Shown here piece after piece: positions 12,402 through 24,002 of a stretch of 64,000 bases of DNA. Every line of letters starts with the position of its first letter. The stretch's first letter is position 1. The notes under the pieces were generated by a model, which saw only the letters and a program-made list of their open reading frames with translations, ran no database searches and had not been told where the DNA came from. Origin of the DNA: Endothia cerciana (Eukaryota; Ascomycota; Sordariomycetes; Diaporthales; Cryphonectriaceae); contig JALRMH010000042.1 in the NCBI GenBank assembly GCA_026119935.1, positions 1 to 64,000 on the forward strand. Direction: 5' to 3'. The position numbers were made by a program, and so were the translations under genes.

Positions 12402-15400
12402 TCACGAAGGATTACCAGGTACGGCAGAGGCCTCGTCGCCCATGACGGCGGCTCTGGCGTCTGCGTAGATGGGTGTGATGCCGGTCCAGAGTTGGAACTA
12501 TGATTTGAGTGAATTAGTTATACAGCTGGTGTCCGGGGTAGACGAGCGTGTGTGGTGAGAAGCATGTAACGGAGAAATTTGGGGACATACCTGGTACCAC
12601 CCCTGCGCACTCAACACCTCCAACCCCGGAATCGTCTCCCAGCCCGCATCCTCCGCCATCGCCATGACTGCTGTGCGCCATGGCTTGTACGCCAGCTCGA
12701 GCAGCGCCCTCTTCGGCGCATCGGCCCCCTTGAGTTCAGGGTGGTGGTGGTGCAGCACTGACGCCACGATATCGCGCATCCCGCTGTCCATAGGCTTGTC
12801 TGCGGGGATGGTGCTTATCACCACCCGCGGCACTGAGAGCATGGCCTGCTCGGCGTTAGTGAGGTGCTGCACGTCGTAGTCCGATGGGAAAGATTCGGCT
12901 AGCTGGGTGACATTGGCAGCGTTGCGCGCAACGATGTAGATGGGCGCGTAGCCGAGGTGGTAGAGTGCGAAGACGGCGGCGCGAGTTGTGCCTCCAGAGC
13001 CGATGACGACGGCGGAACCGCCTGCCGGTGCAGCGCGGGTGTTCTTCACGATTCCGGCCTGGCGGAGCGCATAGACCATGCCCATCCAGTCAGTATTGTC
13101 GCCAAGCAGAGACCGCTTGCCGTCCTCCGAGACGACTGGGATGATGGTGTTCACAGCGCCGATGACCTTGCCCGAGTCCGTGACGTTGTCAAGGAGGGGG
13201 ATGATGTCCAGCTTGAGCGGGATGGTCACTGAAGCTCCGCCGAAGTTAGGCGAGCGGATCAAGTCCTGGACATCTGGTGCATGGTCCGTCTCGAAGAGTG
13301 AGTAAGTGTGCGGCAAGCCGTTTGCCTTGAACAGGGTGTTGTGCAGAGCCGGGGACCGTGATTGGGAGATGGGCTTGCCAAAGAGGTAGAAGAAGTGCTC
13401 ATCCAGCTCGCCGATGAGGGACAGAGCCTGGCGGATCTCGGCGGCGGGGAGCTGCCCTGGAGCGGCCTTGAAGGGCAGCTCGGGGTGCGACACTGGTGTC
13501 AGGAAGCCGTTCAGCACGCGGCTGAGCCTGCCCTTTGGGCCCATGTTGATAGCTATCATGGGCGTCTTGTGGGCGGCTCCCATCCGTGCCTTGAAGCTCG
13601 CTAATGCGAAGTTGTCCTCCTGGCTCTTGGCCACGCCAAGCAGTTTAATGATGTCGCCAAACTGCAGTGCCTTGTTGTAGTACTGTATCCATGCGCCATT
13701 CTTCCATGATAGAGTGCCCTGAGGGTCGTGATGAGATGCGATGATGCGTGAAGAGCCCTTTTGCGCCACCGCGGCTTGTATCAGATCCTCCGGCCAGGTG
13801 AGCTCGACGTCGATGTACTCTACGCCCATCCGCGCCGCCACGCTGTAGAGTGCTGCCGCGCCCTCAAAGCCGTCATCAGGGAATTTGCCGCCTTGACTTT
13901 GCGTCCGTACGGTGAAGACAATCGGTATTTTCGCGGCGGCCCGCAGCGTTGCCACTTGCACACCCACAAATTCTGGCGAGTAGTCCTTGAGCAAATCGAC
14001 CCGCAGCTCAACGGCGTCCGATCCCACCACGACCCGAGGAATCAGCTCCAAAGCATCCATCACATCGGGCACGGTGAGCGAGACAAAGAATGAGTGCTTA
14101 TTCTTCTTGACCTCCTCGAAGTGGGTGGTGTGTCCGCACATGACAGAGACGAATTTTCTGAAGTCTGCCGGCGCTTCAACCAGGACGTCTGAGCCGCCTG
14201 GGTGAGGGCTATGGTACTTGAAGTTACTGCACTCCTCGAACCAGGGCTTTCTCCTCTCATAGACCCCTCTTATCTGCTCAGTGTAGGCCGGCCGCGTCTT
14301 GTCAACCAAGAGGTACTGCACCACTTGTTCCGTGTCGCGGTGCACTTGCAGGACGTAGCCGCCATTCGTCTTGTACTCGATCAGTTTCTTGCGCGCTTCT
14401 GGAGCCTCGACAATGCCCCCGCCGCAAGAGAAGACCCAGCCGCGCGGCCGTTCTGCCATGACTTCATGCAGTAATTCAAGCTCGGCCTTACGGAACCCTT
14501 CCCAACCAAGGTCGCCACGGATCATATCCGGTATCGTCTGCCCTACCCTCCGCTCTAGTTCCAGGTCGAGGTCGATGAAATCCCTGTGCAGAATTTCAGC
14601 CAGCCAGCCTCCTGCTGTCGTCTTGCCGGCTCCTCTCATGCCAATTAGGAAGATAGATCGATCCGAGCTGGGCTTTGGTGAGTGGCCGTGAGTCGAGTGG
14701 TCTGACTCGGGCTCTTCACCGTCCAGCTTCACCTTGAAGGACTCCGATAGCACATCCCACCAGCCCGGCCACGTCTTTCCTGTGCACTCACGCTCCAGGA
14801 TTAACACGGGATGTGGTGAGATGACAGACAGGACACTGAAGCTCATCGCTACACGGTGATCATCGTAGCAGTAAATGCCGTCAACAGGCTCCGTGAGGCT
14901 TTCGTAGGGTCGACCCGTGATCTCAATACCGTCGTCAAGTTCAGAACAGTGGACACCAAACTTGGCTAGCTGATCCTTCATCGCCGCAATGCGATTGCAT
15001 TCCTTCACTCTCTGGTTGGCAATACCGGTGATCTGAGTAGTGCCGTCGGCGACGGCAGCTAGGACGGAAGCGGTCAAGAAGGCATCAGTCATGGGCTCCA
15101 TATCAACATGTGGTATGGCCTTCAGCTGTCCGACAGGGGGACCGGCCACTGTGGTCGAGTAGTCCGTCTGCTTTACCGTGGCACCCATAGCTTGCAGCAC
15201 GTCAACTGCAAAGCGCGAGTCTCCCTGCAACGACTTCGAGCCAATGTTCGGGACTGTGCAAGTAGTCCCCGTGATGGCTGCTACCGCCAAAGGGTAGGTC
15301 GCCGAGCTGGCATCACTTTCAATCTCGTACTCAGCCGGGTTCTTGTAGGTGCCTCGCGGGATGTGGTAGGTGTTCTCCTCCGCGGACGACCGCTCGGCGT

Positions 15401-17297
15401 GCACCCCGAAGGCCGCCATCATGGAGATGGTCATGTCGATGTAAGGTTGTGAGATAGGCTTACCACCCACAAGCTTGAGGGTGACGGGGTTCTTGGCGTA
15501 CGGTGCGGACATGAGCAGCGACGAAACGTACTGCGAGGAGATGGTAGCCGCCAGCTCGATGACACCACCCTCGAAACCGTTCGCAGCGTCGACCTGAACT
15601 GGCAGGCTGCCCTCCTTGTTCAAGTACTTGACGTTCACGCCGTTCGTTCGCATGGCATCCACCAGAGGTCCGACTGGTCTGGCCTGCATTCTGGAGTTGC
15701 CAGTCAAGACTGTTGAGGACACAGACGACGGGGCGCATAGAGCAACCACGCTCGTCAGGAAACGCGACGCCGTGCCGGCATTCCCCAGGTAGAGAGCCTC
15801 CTTGCTGGCCTCCAACTTGCCGCCCTTGCCCTCCACAGCCAGAATCTCACCGCCCTCCTCCCAGCGGTAGGTCGCGCCGTTGAGCGCCGAGATGGCAGAA
15901 AGCATGTACTCGACATCGTCCGAGTGAAGCAGGTTCTTGATGCGACACTCACCCTCTCCAAGAGCAGCCAGAACCAGTGCGCGGTTGGAGATACTCTTCG
16001 ACCCCGGAGGCGTCACACTGACAGCCAGGTCACCTGGGAGACCAGGTGTGACACGTGCCGCAGGAGACAGGACGACCCGGATCGCACGGTCCCCGACCAC
16101 ACTCGCCTTCGGCTCGTAGCACTTCCCAATAGCAGACAAGAGGACAATTCTCTTATTGGCACCTTCATTCTTCTTGTCGACGGCCATCTTCTCCAGCAGA
16201 ACATCGACAGGGCAGCGCTTCCCAGCGGTCAGCTTCACGATCCGCTTGTCCTTGAGGGAGGTGGGCAGGCCGTAGCTGGCAAGGCACTTGGTGAGGCGGG
16301 CCACGGCGCCCGGACGCAGGACCCCAAGGAAGCGGGCGAGTTCGGCCTCCTTGACCATGCCTATAGCCACAGCCTCGCCGTGCAACACCTGGGGCGTCAG
16401 GATAGCCTCATAGGCGTGGCCTATCGAGTGGCCAAAGTTGAGCAGGTTCCGCAGACCACCTTCTCTTTCGTCCGACGAGACGACCTCAGCCTTGACCCTC
16501 GCCGAGCCGAGCACGATCCTCTTGAGTATATGCCTGATGGGCGCCAACCTCTCGGTCGCAACCTTGGGCTTGCTCTTGACGGCCTCCAGGATGACGGCGG
16601 CGTTTGCCTCGAGCGCCTTGAACTCCTCCTCGTCCCAGATGGCGGCCGTCTTGACCACCTCCGCCATGCCGTTGATGAACTCCCTGACGGGCAGGGTGTC
16701 GAGAAAATGCAGGTCGATGTAGACCCTCGCGGGCTGCCAGAAGGCGCCGATCAGGTTCTTGCCCATGGGGGTGTCGATGGCGGTCTTGCCGCCGATGCTG
16801 CTGTCGACCATGGCCAGCAGGGTGGTGGGGACCTGGACGAAGCGCACGCCGCGCATGAAGGTGGCGGCGACGTAGCCGATCATGTCGCCGATGACGCCGC
16901 CACCGAGGGCGATGATGACAGTGTCGCGGGTGCACTTGTGGCTGAGCATCCAGTCCTCGATCTCGGCCTTCGTCTCGCGGCCCTTGGAGTTCTCGCCGGG
17001 GGGGATGGCGTAGGTGAGGAGGCGGGTCGGGGTGCCATCGCCGGTGGAGGATGCGGCAGCGGCTGTAGAGGAGAAGGCCGCCTCGAAGGAGGGCACGTAG
17101 AGCGGGAAGAGGTTGGTGTCGGTGATGAGGACGTAGGTGGAGGACTTGAAGTTGGTGAGCAGGTCGCTGGCGACGAAGCCGTAGAAGACGCCATGGTCGA
17201 TTATGATGTCCTCCTTGCCCAGGATGGAGATTCGAGTCGGGCCCGAGGGAGCAGCAGTCCCATTTGGGGCGTGACTGGTGCCATTGACGGCAGCCAT
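12402..17297 (-). CDS. aroM/ARO1: Pentafunctional AROM polypeptide
   Basis: Cytosolic enzyme carrying out five consecutive steps of the prechorismate shikimate pathway, from DAHP to EPSP. Two exons (17297-12591 and 12497-12402, 93 nt intron) give 1600 residues, normal for the family. Domains in order: 3-dehydroquinate synthase (about 20-395, with FGHSIGHAYEAI); EPSP synthase (about 405-860, with PPGSKSISNRAL near 428 and GNAGTASRF); shikimate kinase (P-loop GMRGAGKTT near 882); type I dehydroquinase (ELRVDLL near 1099, Schiff-base lysine in IIKLLGVAK near 1217); shikimate dehydrogenase (GKPISQSRSPALHN near 1310). The last 31 residues come from the tiny final exon, which restores the conserved WYQ-FQLWTGITPIY ending. 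Without splicing the frame runs on to 12498 with an unrelated tail. The start ATG is followed by MAAVNG. Two TGACTC motifs lie 172 and 224 bp upstream. Confidence 0.98.
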
Positions 17298-18292
17298 GGT
17301 GTCGGTATGGCCTCAGTCAGTAGCTGCCCGCAGCTTGTTCAATCTCGAGGGGTCCGACTGAACAGGCAAGCAGGTGCTGGTGTCCTCTTCGTGTGGAGCT
17401 CGTCGGTGAAAATTTGGGGGCTCGGGAGGCAGGAAAAGAAGCGACGAGAGTCTTCAGACGGGTGGGTATGACTCTGAAGTGGGTAGCGTATGGTGGTGGT
17501 CAGTCCACATGCAGCTGCTATGACTCTTTTATTTTTTATTTTTCCCCGTCTTTATTATCGTCAATCAGACGAGCAGTGGCAGGGGGGGGTTGAAGCTTTG
17601 CTGTGCGCACCGGCCGCCGATCGGAGGGACAAACTGTAAATTTTTTATTTCTTTTCTTCTTCTTTTTTCTGCTCTGGGCTTGGACGGAGCAGGGGCCATT
17701 CACACTGGCTTGGTTGGGCCGGGTCCTGTCCTGCAACCCACCCAGGGGCGTCTGGAACGTGGGAACGTGGGGTGCAGGACCTACCTGCACGCCGTGCCGC
17801 AGTACCGCAGTACTACAGTACATGCCCTTGAGACCCCTGCAGGCATTCCCCGTGGGGGGGGGGGGGGCTACGGGAAGCGTCAAGCGTCAACCTAGTAGAG
17901 CCGCCGGGCCGCGGACAAGATGGCCCGGGACTCGTCCCTCGGGCGTATCGTTCAAAAATGCCTCGAGCAGAGAGCGCACTGTGAGCAGGCCATGCACGGG
18001 AGCTGGCGGGCGTGGGGGAAGGGATCACCATCCAGGCTCACCTAGTGCCGTCTTCCAGGGCCAGTCGGGGCCCCTTGGTGGACCCTCGAGCAGAATATGT
18101 CTTTGAGTATGACACTCCCAGGGAAGACGGGGCTCGAAGGACATGTTGCAAGTAGTTCCGGCCTTCGTCCAGTAACGCCCATCTAGAGGTACTATTGCCA
18201 TTGTCTACTGTCTGCTGCCAAGGCACCGCCGTTCCAGAAAAGAAATGCCTACGCCCGCTGGCTCCAAGACTCCGGGCACCGGCAAGGCGAAC
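17298..18292. other. Intergenic: AROM promoter and RAV1 3' region
   Basis: About 1 kb between two minus-strand genes. It contains T-rich stretches, a G14 tract (17854-17867) and two TGACTC motifs near the AROM end. No coding frame resembles a known protein. Confidence 0.6.
17469..17526 (+). promoter_or_regulatory. Pair of Gcn4/CPC1-type TGACTC motifs
   Basis: TGACTC occurs at 17469-17474 and again at 17521-17526, in the same orientation 52 bp apart, 172 and 224 bp upstream of the AROM start codon. The core matches the TGA(C/G)TCA site of the bZIP general amino acid control factor, although the seventh base is T rather than A in both copies. Control of AROM by this factor is an inference. A 6-mer this short also arises by chance. 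Confidence 0.45.
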
Positions 18293-21200
18293 TCAGAACC
18301 CAAAGTTATCCAACAAAGAATTCGCATCCGGCTCCTCAAACATCGTAGGCGGTGGCTGCGGTTTCGACCTCTCAGCTGTTGGTGATAACGGTCTATCTCT
18401 TCCAGATCTCATCTCCGCCGGTATCTTTGCCGAAGTGGTCGACATTGGCGACAGGGGCATGTCCTGGACGACGAGCGAGCTGCGCCGCCTGAGCATCTTG
18501 AGCGGGTTGATGTCGCCGCCGAGGCCCGGCTTGATACTCGAGCCCGGTGACAGGAATTCCCAGTTGCGCACGAGGTCCAGTCCGATCAGGTCGCACCCCA
18601 TGCGGTCGTAGAGTCGCGCATTGTGCAGCACAAACTCCCACTCTATCTTTGGTGTGACCTTGCTCGCGCCGCGCAGCGTCTGCAAGGTCTTCTGCCGGAG
18701 CTGTGCATACAGAACGATGAGCGCAGGGTCGTCCGTGAGGAAGAGCTTAGACTGCATGTTTGGCACGTGTGGTGTCTCTATCAGAGTGTACACCGGTGTC
18801 TACGGTCATTCATTAGCACCTGTGAGGATGAAGCCGAGTTTCGCGGGGCACTCACAATCAGTGCGCGCACGGCCATGTCTCTGCGACGGAGCATCCAGAA
18901 CGCCCAGGACGCGAGCCAACGATTGCCTTCTTGTGCGGCAATGTTCAAGACCTCTTCCTGGAGAAGCCTTCGCAAGACTGGACCTTGGTCCCCTTCGTAG
19001 ACGCGAGTGATTGCAATGGCGAGCTGTAGATCCTTGAGCTGGTTCAGACAAACATTGACCGCATCTTGCAGGCGATCAGCCAGCAGGAAGAATGCCGCGC
19101 TGTACCCTGTGAGACCTGTCAGCTACAGGCTGAACATGAGCGACCGGGACAATCTAGAGCTTACCAAACCGTCGTTTACTCAATAGGGCGTAGGCATTCT
19201 TGAGCGCCGATGTCTTCCACCTGGGATCTTCAAAGTTGTTGGCAAGCAGCCTCTGTGTGGCCACCTGCTCCCGATTCCAAGATGCCATGCGCCACAGGCC
19301 CTGTAGAACCGCTTTCTTACGCAGTGCCAGATAGAAGAGACTGCAGTCCACCGGATTCTTCATCTCGCTCTTGGTGTACTCATTTCGGGCGATGATTTCA
19401 AACTGCGCTTTCTGTGGTATACGATTAGCAAGTCGTCTTAACGATAGAACATGGGACTCACCACGGCTGCGTTGTCCGTGAGCCACATAAACATGCCACT
19501 CTCCCTAGCATTCTCCCAGAGCAAGCTACCATGATGTTGTCGGGTAACAAAGTCTGTCAACATGTCCTGACTAGTCGAGTGGTATGCCCAATTGATCTCC
19601 CTCCACGACATGCTGATCTCGTTGGTACGTCTCTTCCTCAGCGCATGCTGACGGTAAAATATCATGAAACGTGCACCATTCTCATCCATTGATCTGCGGT
19701 GTTTTTCAACCATACCGATGCACTCGATCATGTCGACCAACTGGAACTGCTCGTGCCCGGAAAGCTGCGGCAGGGCGACACTGGTCAGCTTCTCGTTGAT
19801 CTTCTGGGCGACACCCTCGCTGAAGACTTCGTCGTCATCATCCAAAGCCTGTCGCCCTTCAAAATATGAGCCACCATCCTTGCCGGGCGCGAACGCCGGC
19901 TGGAGCGGCTTGTCAATGTAGAACTCTTCCAGGTCGAGGCCAAGATAGTCATCGATTGTCTCTCCCTCGATCCAGAACTTGAGTGTCTTGTGTAACGACA
20001 TGAGTATGCGATGGGTAAGCGAGACCTTGCCCGCCAGCATACATTGACTCAGAAATTGTGGGTGGAAAACAGCAAGGGGACCGTTCAGACGCTGCACGAC
20101 ATCGAACAGGTCCCGGTTCCCATCCTGCCCGTGTGGTAGTGCGATGCTGTTGACGAGTGAGCTTGAGGCGTCGAATTTGCGGTCATGAACGAAGAGCTGG
20201 TTGCCAGCACCTATTACAAGGTGCCCATCACCTAGCCACGTCGAGTCGCCGATTGGGTGTGGTGTGAATTCTCGAACACTGATTTCTCGGATCGGCGCCC
20301 ACGCGGGACCTTTGTTTAGGTAGTCGAAGCGTAATTGCGAAAGGAGCAATACGCGGGAGGGGAACCCAACAGCCAGAATGGATTGGGAGTCGGGAGTCGA
20401 AGTCCAATCCAGATCCTGGATTGCGTTCTGCGCCTCAAATTCTTGATTGAACTCAAGGCGTGCACCGCGGATATCCCAGATCGTCACCGTCGTTCGACTA
20501 GAGTTGACGAGCGCCGCCTTCTTCATGGTGCTGCCACTAGCAAGCGCGGGTTCGGACACGCCCGTCTCCATCGAAGCCGTTGACAACCATTCCACTTTCC
20601 CTTCGCCAAGACGAGCGGTCCAGAACTCAACTCGACCACTTTTTGTGTAGGACATCGCGACATCGCGGGCGAACACGTCCAAGAAGCCTGAGACCATTGG
20701 GGCAGACCCAGCTGGGTCCACAGGAAGGACGTAGGATAAATCACCAGCGTCATCGAGCTCAAACCTGCTATGTTCCCTGACTGAAGGGGGCGAGTGGCCG
20801 CTCATTTTTCCATTCGTGCCAACTCCGTTCGCTGCGGTATCTTCATACAGAGGTAGCTTGACTTCCCACACAAGACCTTTTTTGTCAGACGTAATGGTGC
20901 CGATGTGTGCCACTGTAGCTTGTTCCGGAGTTCTTCGTGGCAGAACTAACAAGCAAAGCGGCTTTCCACAGACCTGGTATGCACATTCGGCAAGCAAAGT
21001 CGGTCCAGCCTGTCGACAGTCCCAGACAGAAACCCTGTCGTGGTGCAAGAACACCACGAAACGCCCTTTCCGGACTACAGCTATCCGATGAATGTGATCC
21101 TTCGAAGTAATAGTACTCTGCTGAATAAATATCGTCTTCTCGGTGTAGAGGGTGTGTTTCCACAATACACTTTCCCCGTCTCTCGTCCTTGAAACCACGG

Positions 21201-22560
21201 CTCTGCCGCTATAGTTTCTCACCATCTTCACAATAGACGCTGAGTGGCCAGACCAGACACATCGTCTCCTGAGCCGGCTCGCACTGGCATTAGCGTCGAG
21301 CAAACGAGCGATATTGGCCTCGTAGAACTCGATCCTGCCGTCGAGGAAGTGCAGGAGGATATTAAGATGGCCGCCGGACTTGTTGCAGTATGTCTGAATC
21401 TCGGCATGCGATGAAGCCTCGGCGGACGAGAAGAACTTGAAGCCTTTTGATGTGATATTCTGCAAAATCGGGAAGGTCCTGACGGATTTGTTCTTCTTCG
21501 ACTCGGCCTGTGGCTTGGATGTGACATTATCCATTGCCCATGCGGACATCTTGCCCCGTCCATCGAAGACGATGCAGATCTCCGGGTTACGGTTAGCGAG
21601 CTCGACGGCGTTGACCAAAGGGCCGTCACCTTTGCCATACTCGGCCGGGCCCTCCTGGACCGCTGTCTCAGTCGCGGCTGAGATGTCACGTCCATGGACA
21701 ATGGCAGCCCATTGAGGATTTGGCCCAGCTCCTTCCGCTGTGAAATCGATCTTGCCCCAGAGTGTCAATTGCTGGTGGCTGTGGCTATCCGAGCCAGTCC
21801 ATATGCGAAGCACATTATCGAGGCAGAATGTGTAGAGCACATTATCGACGGTCTCATCCACGTGGTAGGGTTTGCGCCATTGAAGGCTCGTCACGGCCTG
21901 CGGATGCGACAGATACATGAAGTCGAACCGATACTCGTCTGACACGTAGCCGAGCCTCCGCCATGCTTTCACCAGTCGATCGTGGAGCCCCACGGATGCA
22001 ATGTAAGTTGAATCGTAGGACAGGTTGGCGTATTTGACGGGACTGGCAAGGGGTTTGCGCCAGGTGCAGGTCACGTCGGGCGTGGTTTGGTGGAGGGTCA
22101 GCGCGGATCGAGAGACAAGGAGCTCCTCGGAGCTACCCCATGACAGGGTCATCGCGTTCTTCTTCGCTTCATCACTTCGCGTCTCCTCTGTGTCAACTTC
22201 TGGGGAGAAGGACGTCTCGAGGGCCCATTTCAAGTCACCATCCCCGTGGACAAATGGTCTGTATATTCGGACGGTGCTATCGGTGCAAACTGCTATCTTT
22301 CCGGTCACCTCGTCCAGGGAGATGGCCTCAAGGGGTTGGTCGTCGTCATCGTAGATTGTCTGGAGGAGGGTCTTGTGGTCGGAGAGGATGGCGATCGCAT
22401 TCCCACTGATGTATGCCTACGAGGGTTGTTAGCTGTTGAGGCCAGAGAGAAGGAGCCTCAGAAAGCCAGTGCGACTAACAATAACGCGGCGCGAGTCCCA
22501 GAAGCCGGTATCAAGAGCTTGAAGCCGGGCTTCTGGCCTTCCTGGAAGGAGAACCTTCAT
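18293..22560 (-). CDS. RAV1: RAVE complex subunit 1 (Rav1, DmX-like)
   Basis: Scaffold of the RAVE complex, which promotes reassembly of vacuolar V1 and Vo into active V-ATPase (known role of the family). Five exons (22560-22480, 22416-19462, 19411-19165, 19106-18856, 18799-18293) with introns of 50-63 nt keep phase throughout and give 1346 residues, close to the yeast protein. The first exon encodes MKVLLPGRPEARLQALDTGF, then RVIAYISGNAIAIL crosses intron 1. The N-terminal half contains WD-type beta-propeller repeats (for example CTWRKPLASPVKYANLSYD and SLQWRKPYHV). The C-terminal half contains the Rav1 signature region (AREWALFMWL-type helices; here ARESGMFMWLTDNAA and LFYLALRKKAVLQGLWRM). 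The tail is Ser/Pro-rich and ends LLDNFGF. A short upstream ORF ends one base before the start codon. Confidence 0.95.
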
Positions 22561-22561
22561 G

Positions 22562-22591
22562 CTACCGGCGCAGTGCAGTCGGAGCGAACAT
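22562..22591 (-). promoter_or_regulatory. Upstream ORF of RAV1 (9 codons)
   Basis: On the minus strand an ATG at 22591-22589 opens a frame of nine codons that ends in TAG at 22564-22562. One base separates that stop from the RAV1 ATG (22560-22558). If the leader includes this ATG, ribosomes would terminate almost on top of the main start, a geometry that suits reinitiation or repression. The transcription start is not known. Confidence 0.5.
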
Positions 22592-24002
22592 TGCAGAGGA
22601 AATAAGGATAGTCTGGGAGGATCAGAGGTGTTGAGGCAGGGATGATGAGGCGTGTGCTTCTCCTTGACTGATGCTTGTCGAGTTCGTTGCTTTCGGGAGA
22701 AGAATACAAAGAGTTCCGGCCCAGATGGCAGTTCGCGATATGTGTGAGGTTGTATTAGCTTGTGGATCGTGACCAGGCCAGGTGAGCTCCGAAGGTGCAG
22801 TAGTGCAGCTCTCCTGGACAGCGCGTCATTCCATCGTACCGCAGTAGCCGCATGGCATGTAAATTAGGTGCTCGGCACCCCTGCTAGGGCCCTTCTGGTG
22901 CCGAAGCCTGCGTGGAGGACCCTGATATTAATAGCAGTGGGATTGGGAGAGACCGCATTTGAGGCTTCACTTTCCGAACTCCAACCTGTGCATGGGTAGA
23001 AAAGTTTTGACTTCATGATTGCAGAGTGAGATCGATCAATTGCTCAGGTCAGTCTCTGTAACAGAAGGACTCACTCGATAGACTTCAATCGGCCTTAATC
23101 CCCGACATCGACAAAGAGCAGCGAGCTGCACTTGTTTCTGAGCGTGTTCGTGCAGGGCCTCATTATACAGTCTACCGCCTCATTCCTGCTGCAATCAACC
23201 GGATTGCTGATGTGACCGCCGATCCCGCTGTACTTTCTCCAGCAGCGGGAAACTGAGACAAATTGAAAGCTGCTGTCATACTCATACCCTGAACTAGGTT
23301 GAGAATACCCGCTGACATCCCAGCCACAAGAAACAGATCTCCCAGGATGGGATGCGATACGAACTCAAGAAACGTTTACATCTACGACAGGTGGGAGACC
23401 CTCAGCATCTTGTAGCCAACAGTCGATCGGAATCTACAGGAGTGAGGTGCATTCCCGACCTTGAGTTGTCCTCCGGGTCCATGCAATGCATCAGATGGGG
23501 CCCGGTTGGGTTTACGGCAATATTCCCAAGAGTGGAGTGAGATTGACCTTCAGGCTAGGTCAGCTGGACGATTTTAGAGGCGACTGCCTGAAGGGCTGTT
23601 TTGCAACATTTTTCTATATGATTTGGAGTATTCCTCCCTCCTGTATAAGCCTGAAAGTTGCGATGTGCCTGTATCAGTCCCACGCCTTTTTCTGGGGCAG
23701 GACACGTATGTGCCCGGTTCCCTAGAACACCCAATTGCCCTGGCTGATGTGACTCCTTTGTCCAGTCCGTGGTGCGGGTCACAGCCCTCCAGCTTCTCCC
23801 GCCGAAGAGGCTATATGAACGGAGCCTAGAATTTCTGGATTTCTTGCACTGCAGCATCCAAAACCGCATACTACTGGGCTCGAGTTTTCTAGACGATCCT
23901 GAGGTGGCACACCTGCAAAACGCAGAGTGCTACTTCCCTACCCGGTTCCTGGATGGTCCTTGGAAGCGCCCACGAGGGTGCTTTTAGCGCCGTACAGCCT
24001 TC
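22592..24002. other. Intergenic: RAV1 promoter and COX11 3' region
   Basis: About 1.4 kb between two minus-strand genes, less GC-rich than the genes around it. It holds the RAV1 upstream region and, at 23065-23256 on the plus strand, a protein-like open frame without an ATG (listed separately). Other small frames show nothing recognisable. Confidence 0.5.
23065..23256 (+). other. Orphan protein-like open frame without ATG
   Basis: A 63-codon open frame ending in TGA (23254-23256) and preceded directly by a splice-acceptor-like sequence (ctctgtaacag, ending at 23064). Its translation has balanced, globular-looking composition (it includes IPDIDKEQRAALVSERVRAG), unlike the biased translations of neighbouring spurious frames. 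It has no Met and no recognisable family. It could be the last exon of a small undescribed gene, a gene relic, or chance. Confidence 0.2.

Noticed and set aside
15924..17471. 515-codon open frame on the plus strand opposite AROM
   Set aside because: It lies wholly antisense to the conserved dehydroquinate-synthase and EPSP-synthase coding sequence. Its composition (Gly/Asp/Glu/Arg/Val-rich) is what GC-rich codon third positions give in the antisense frame, and it resembles no protein.
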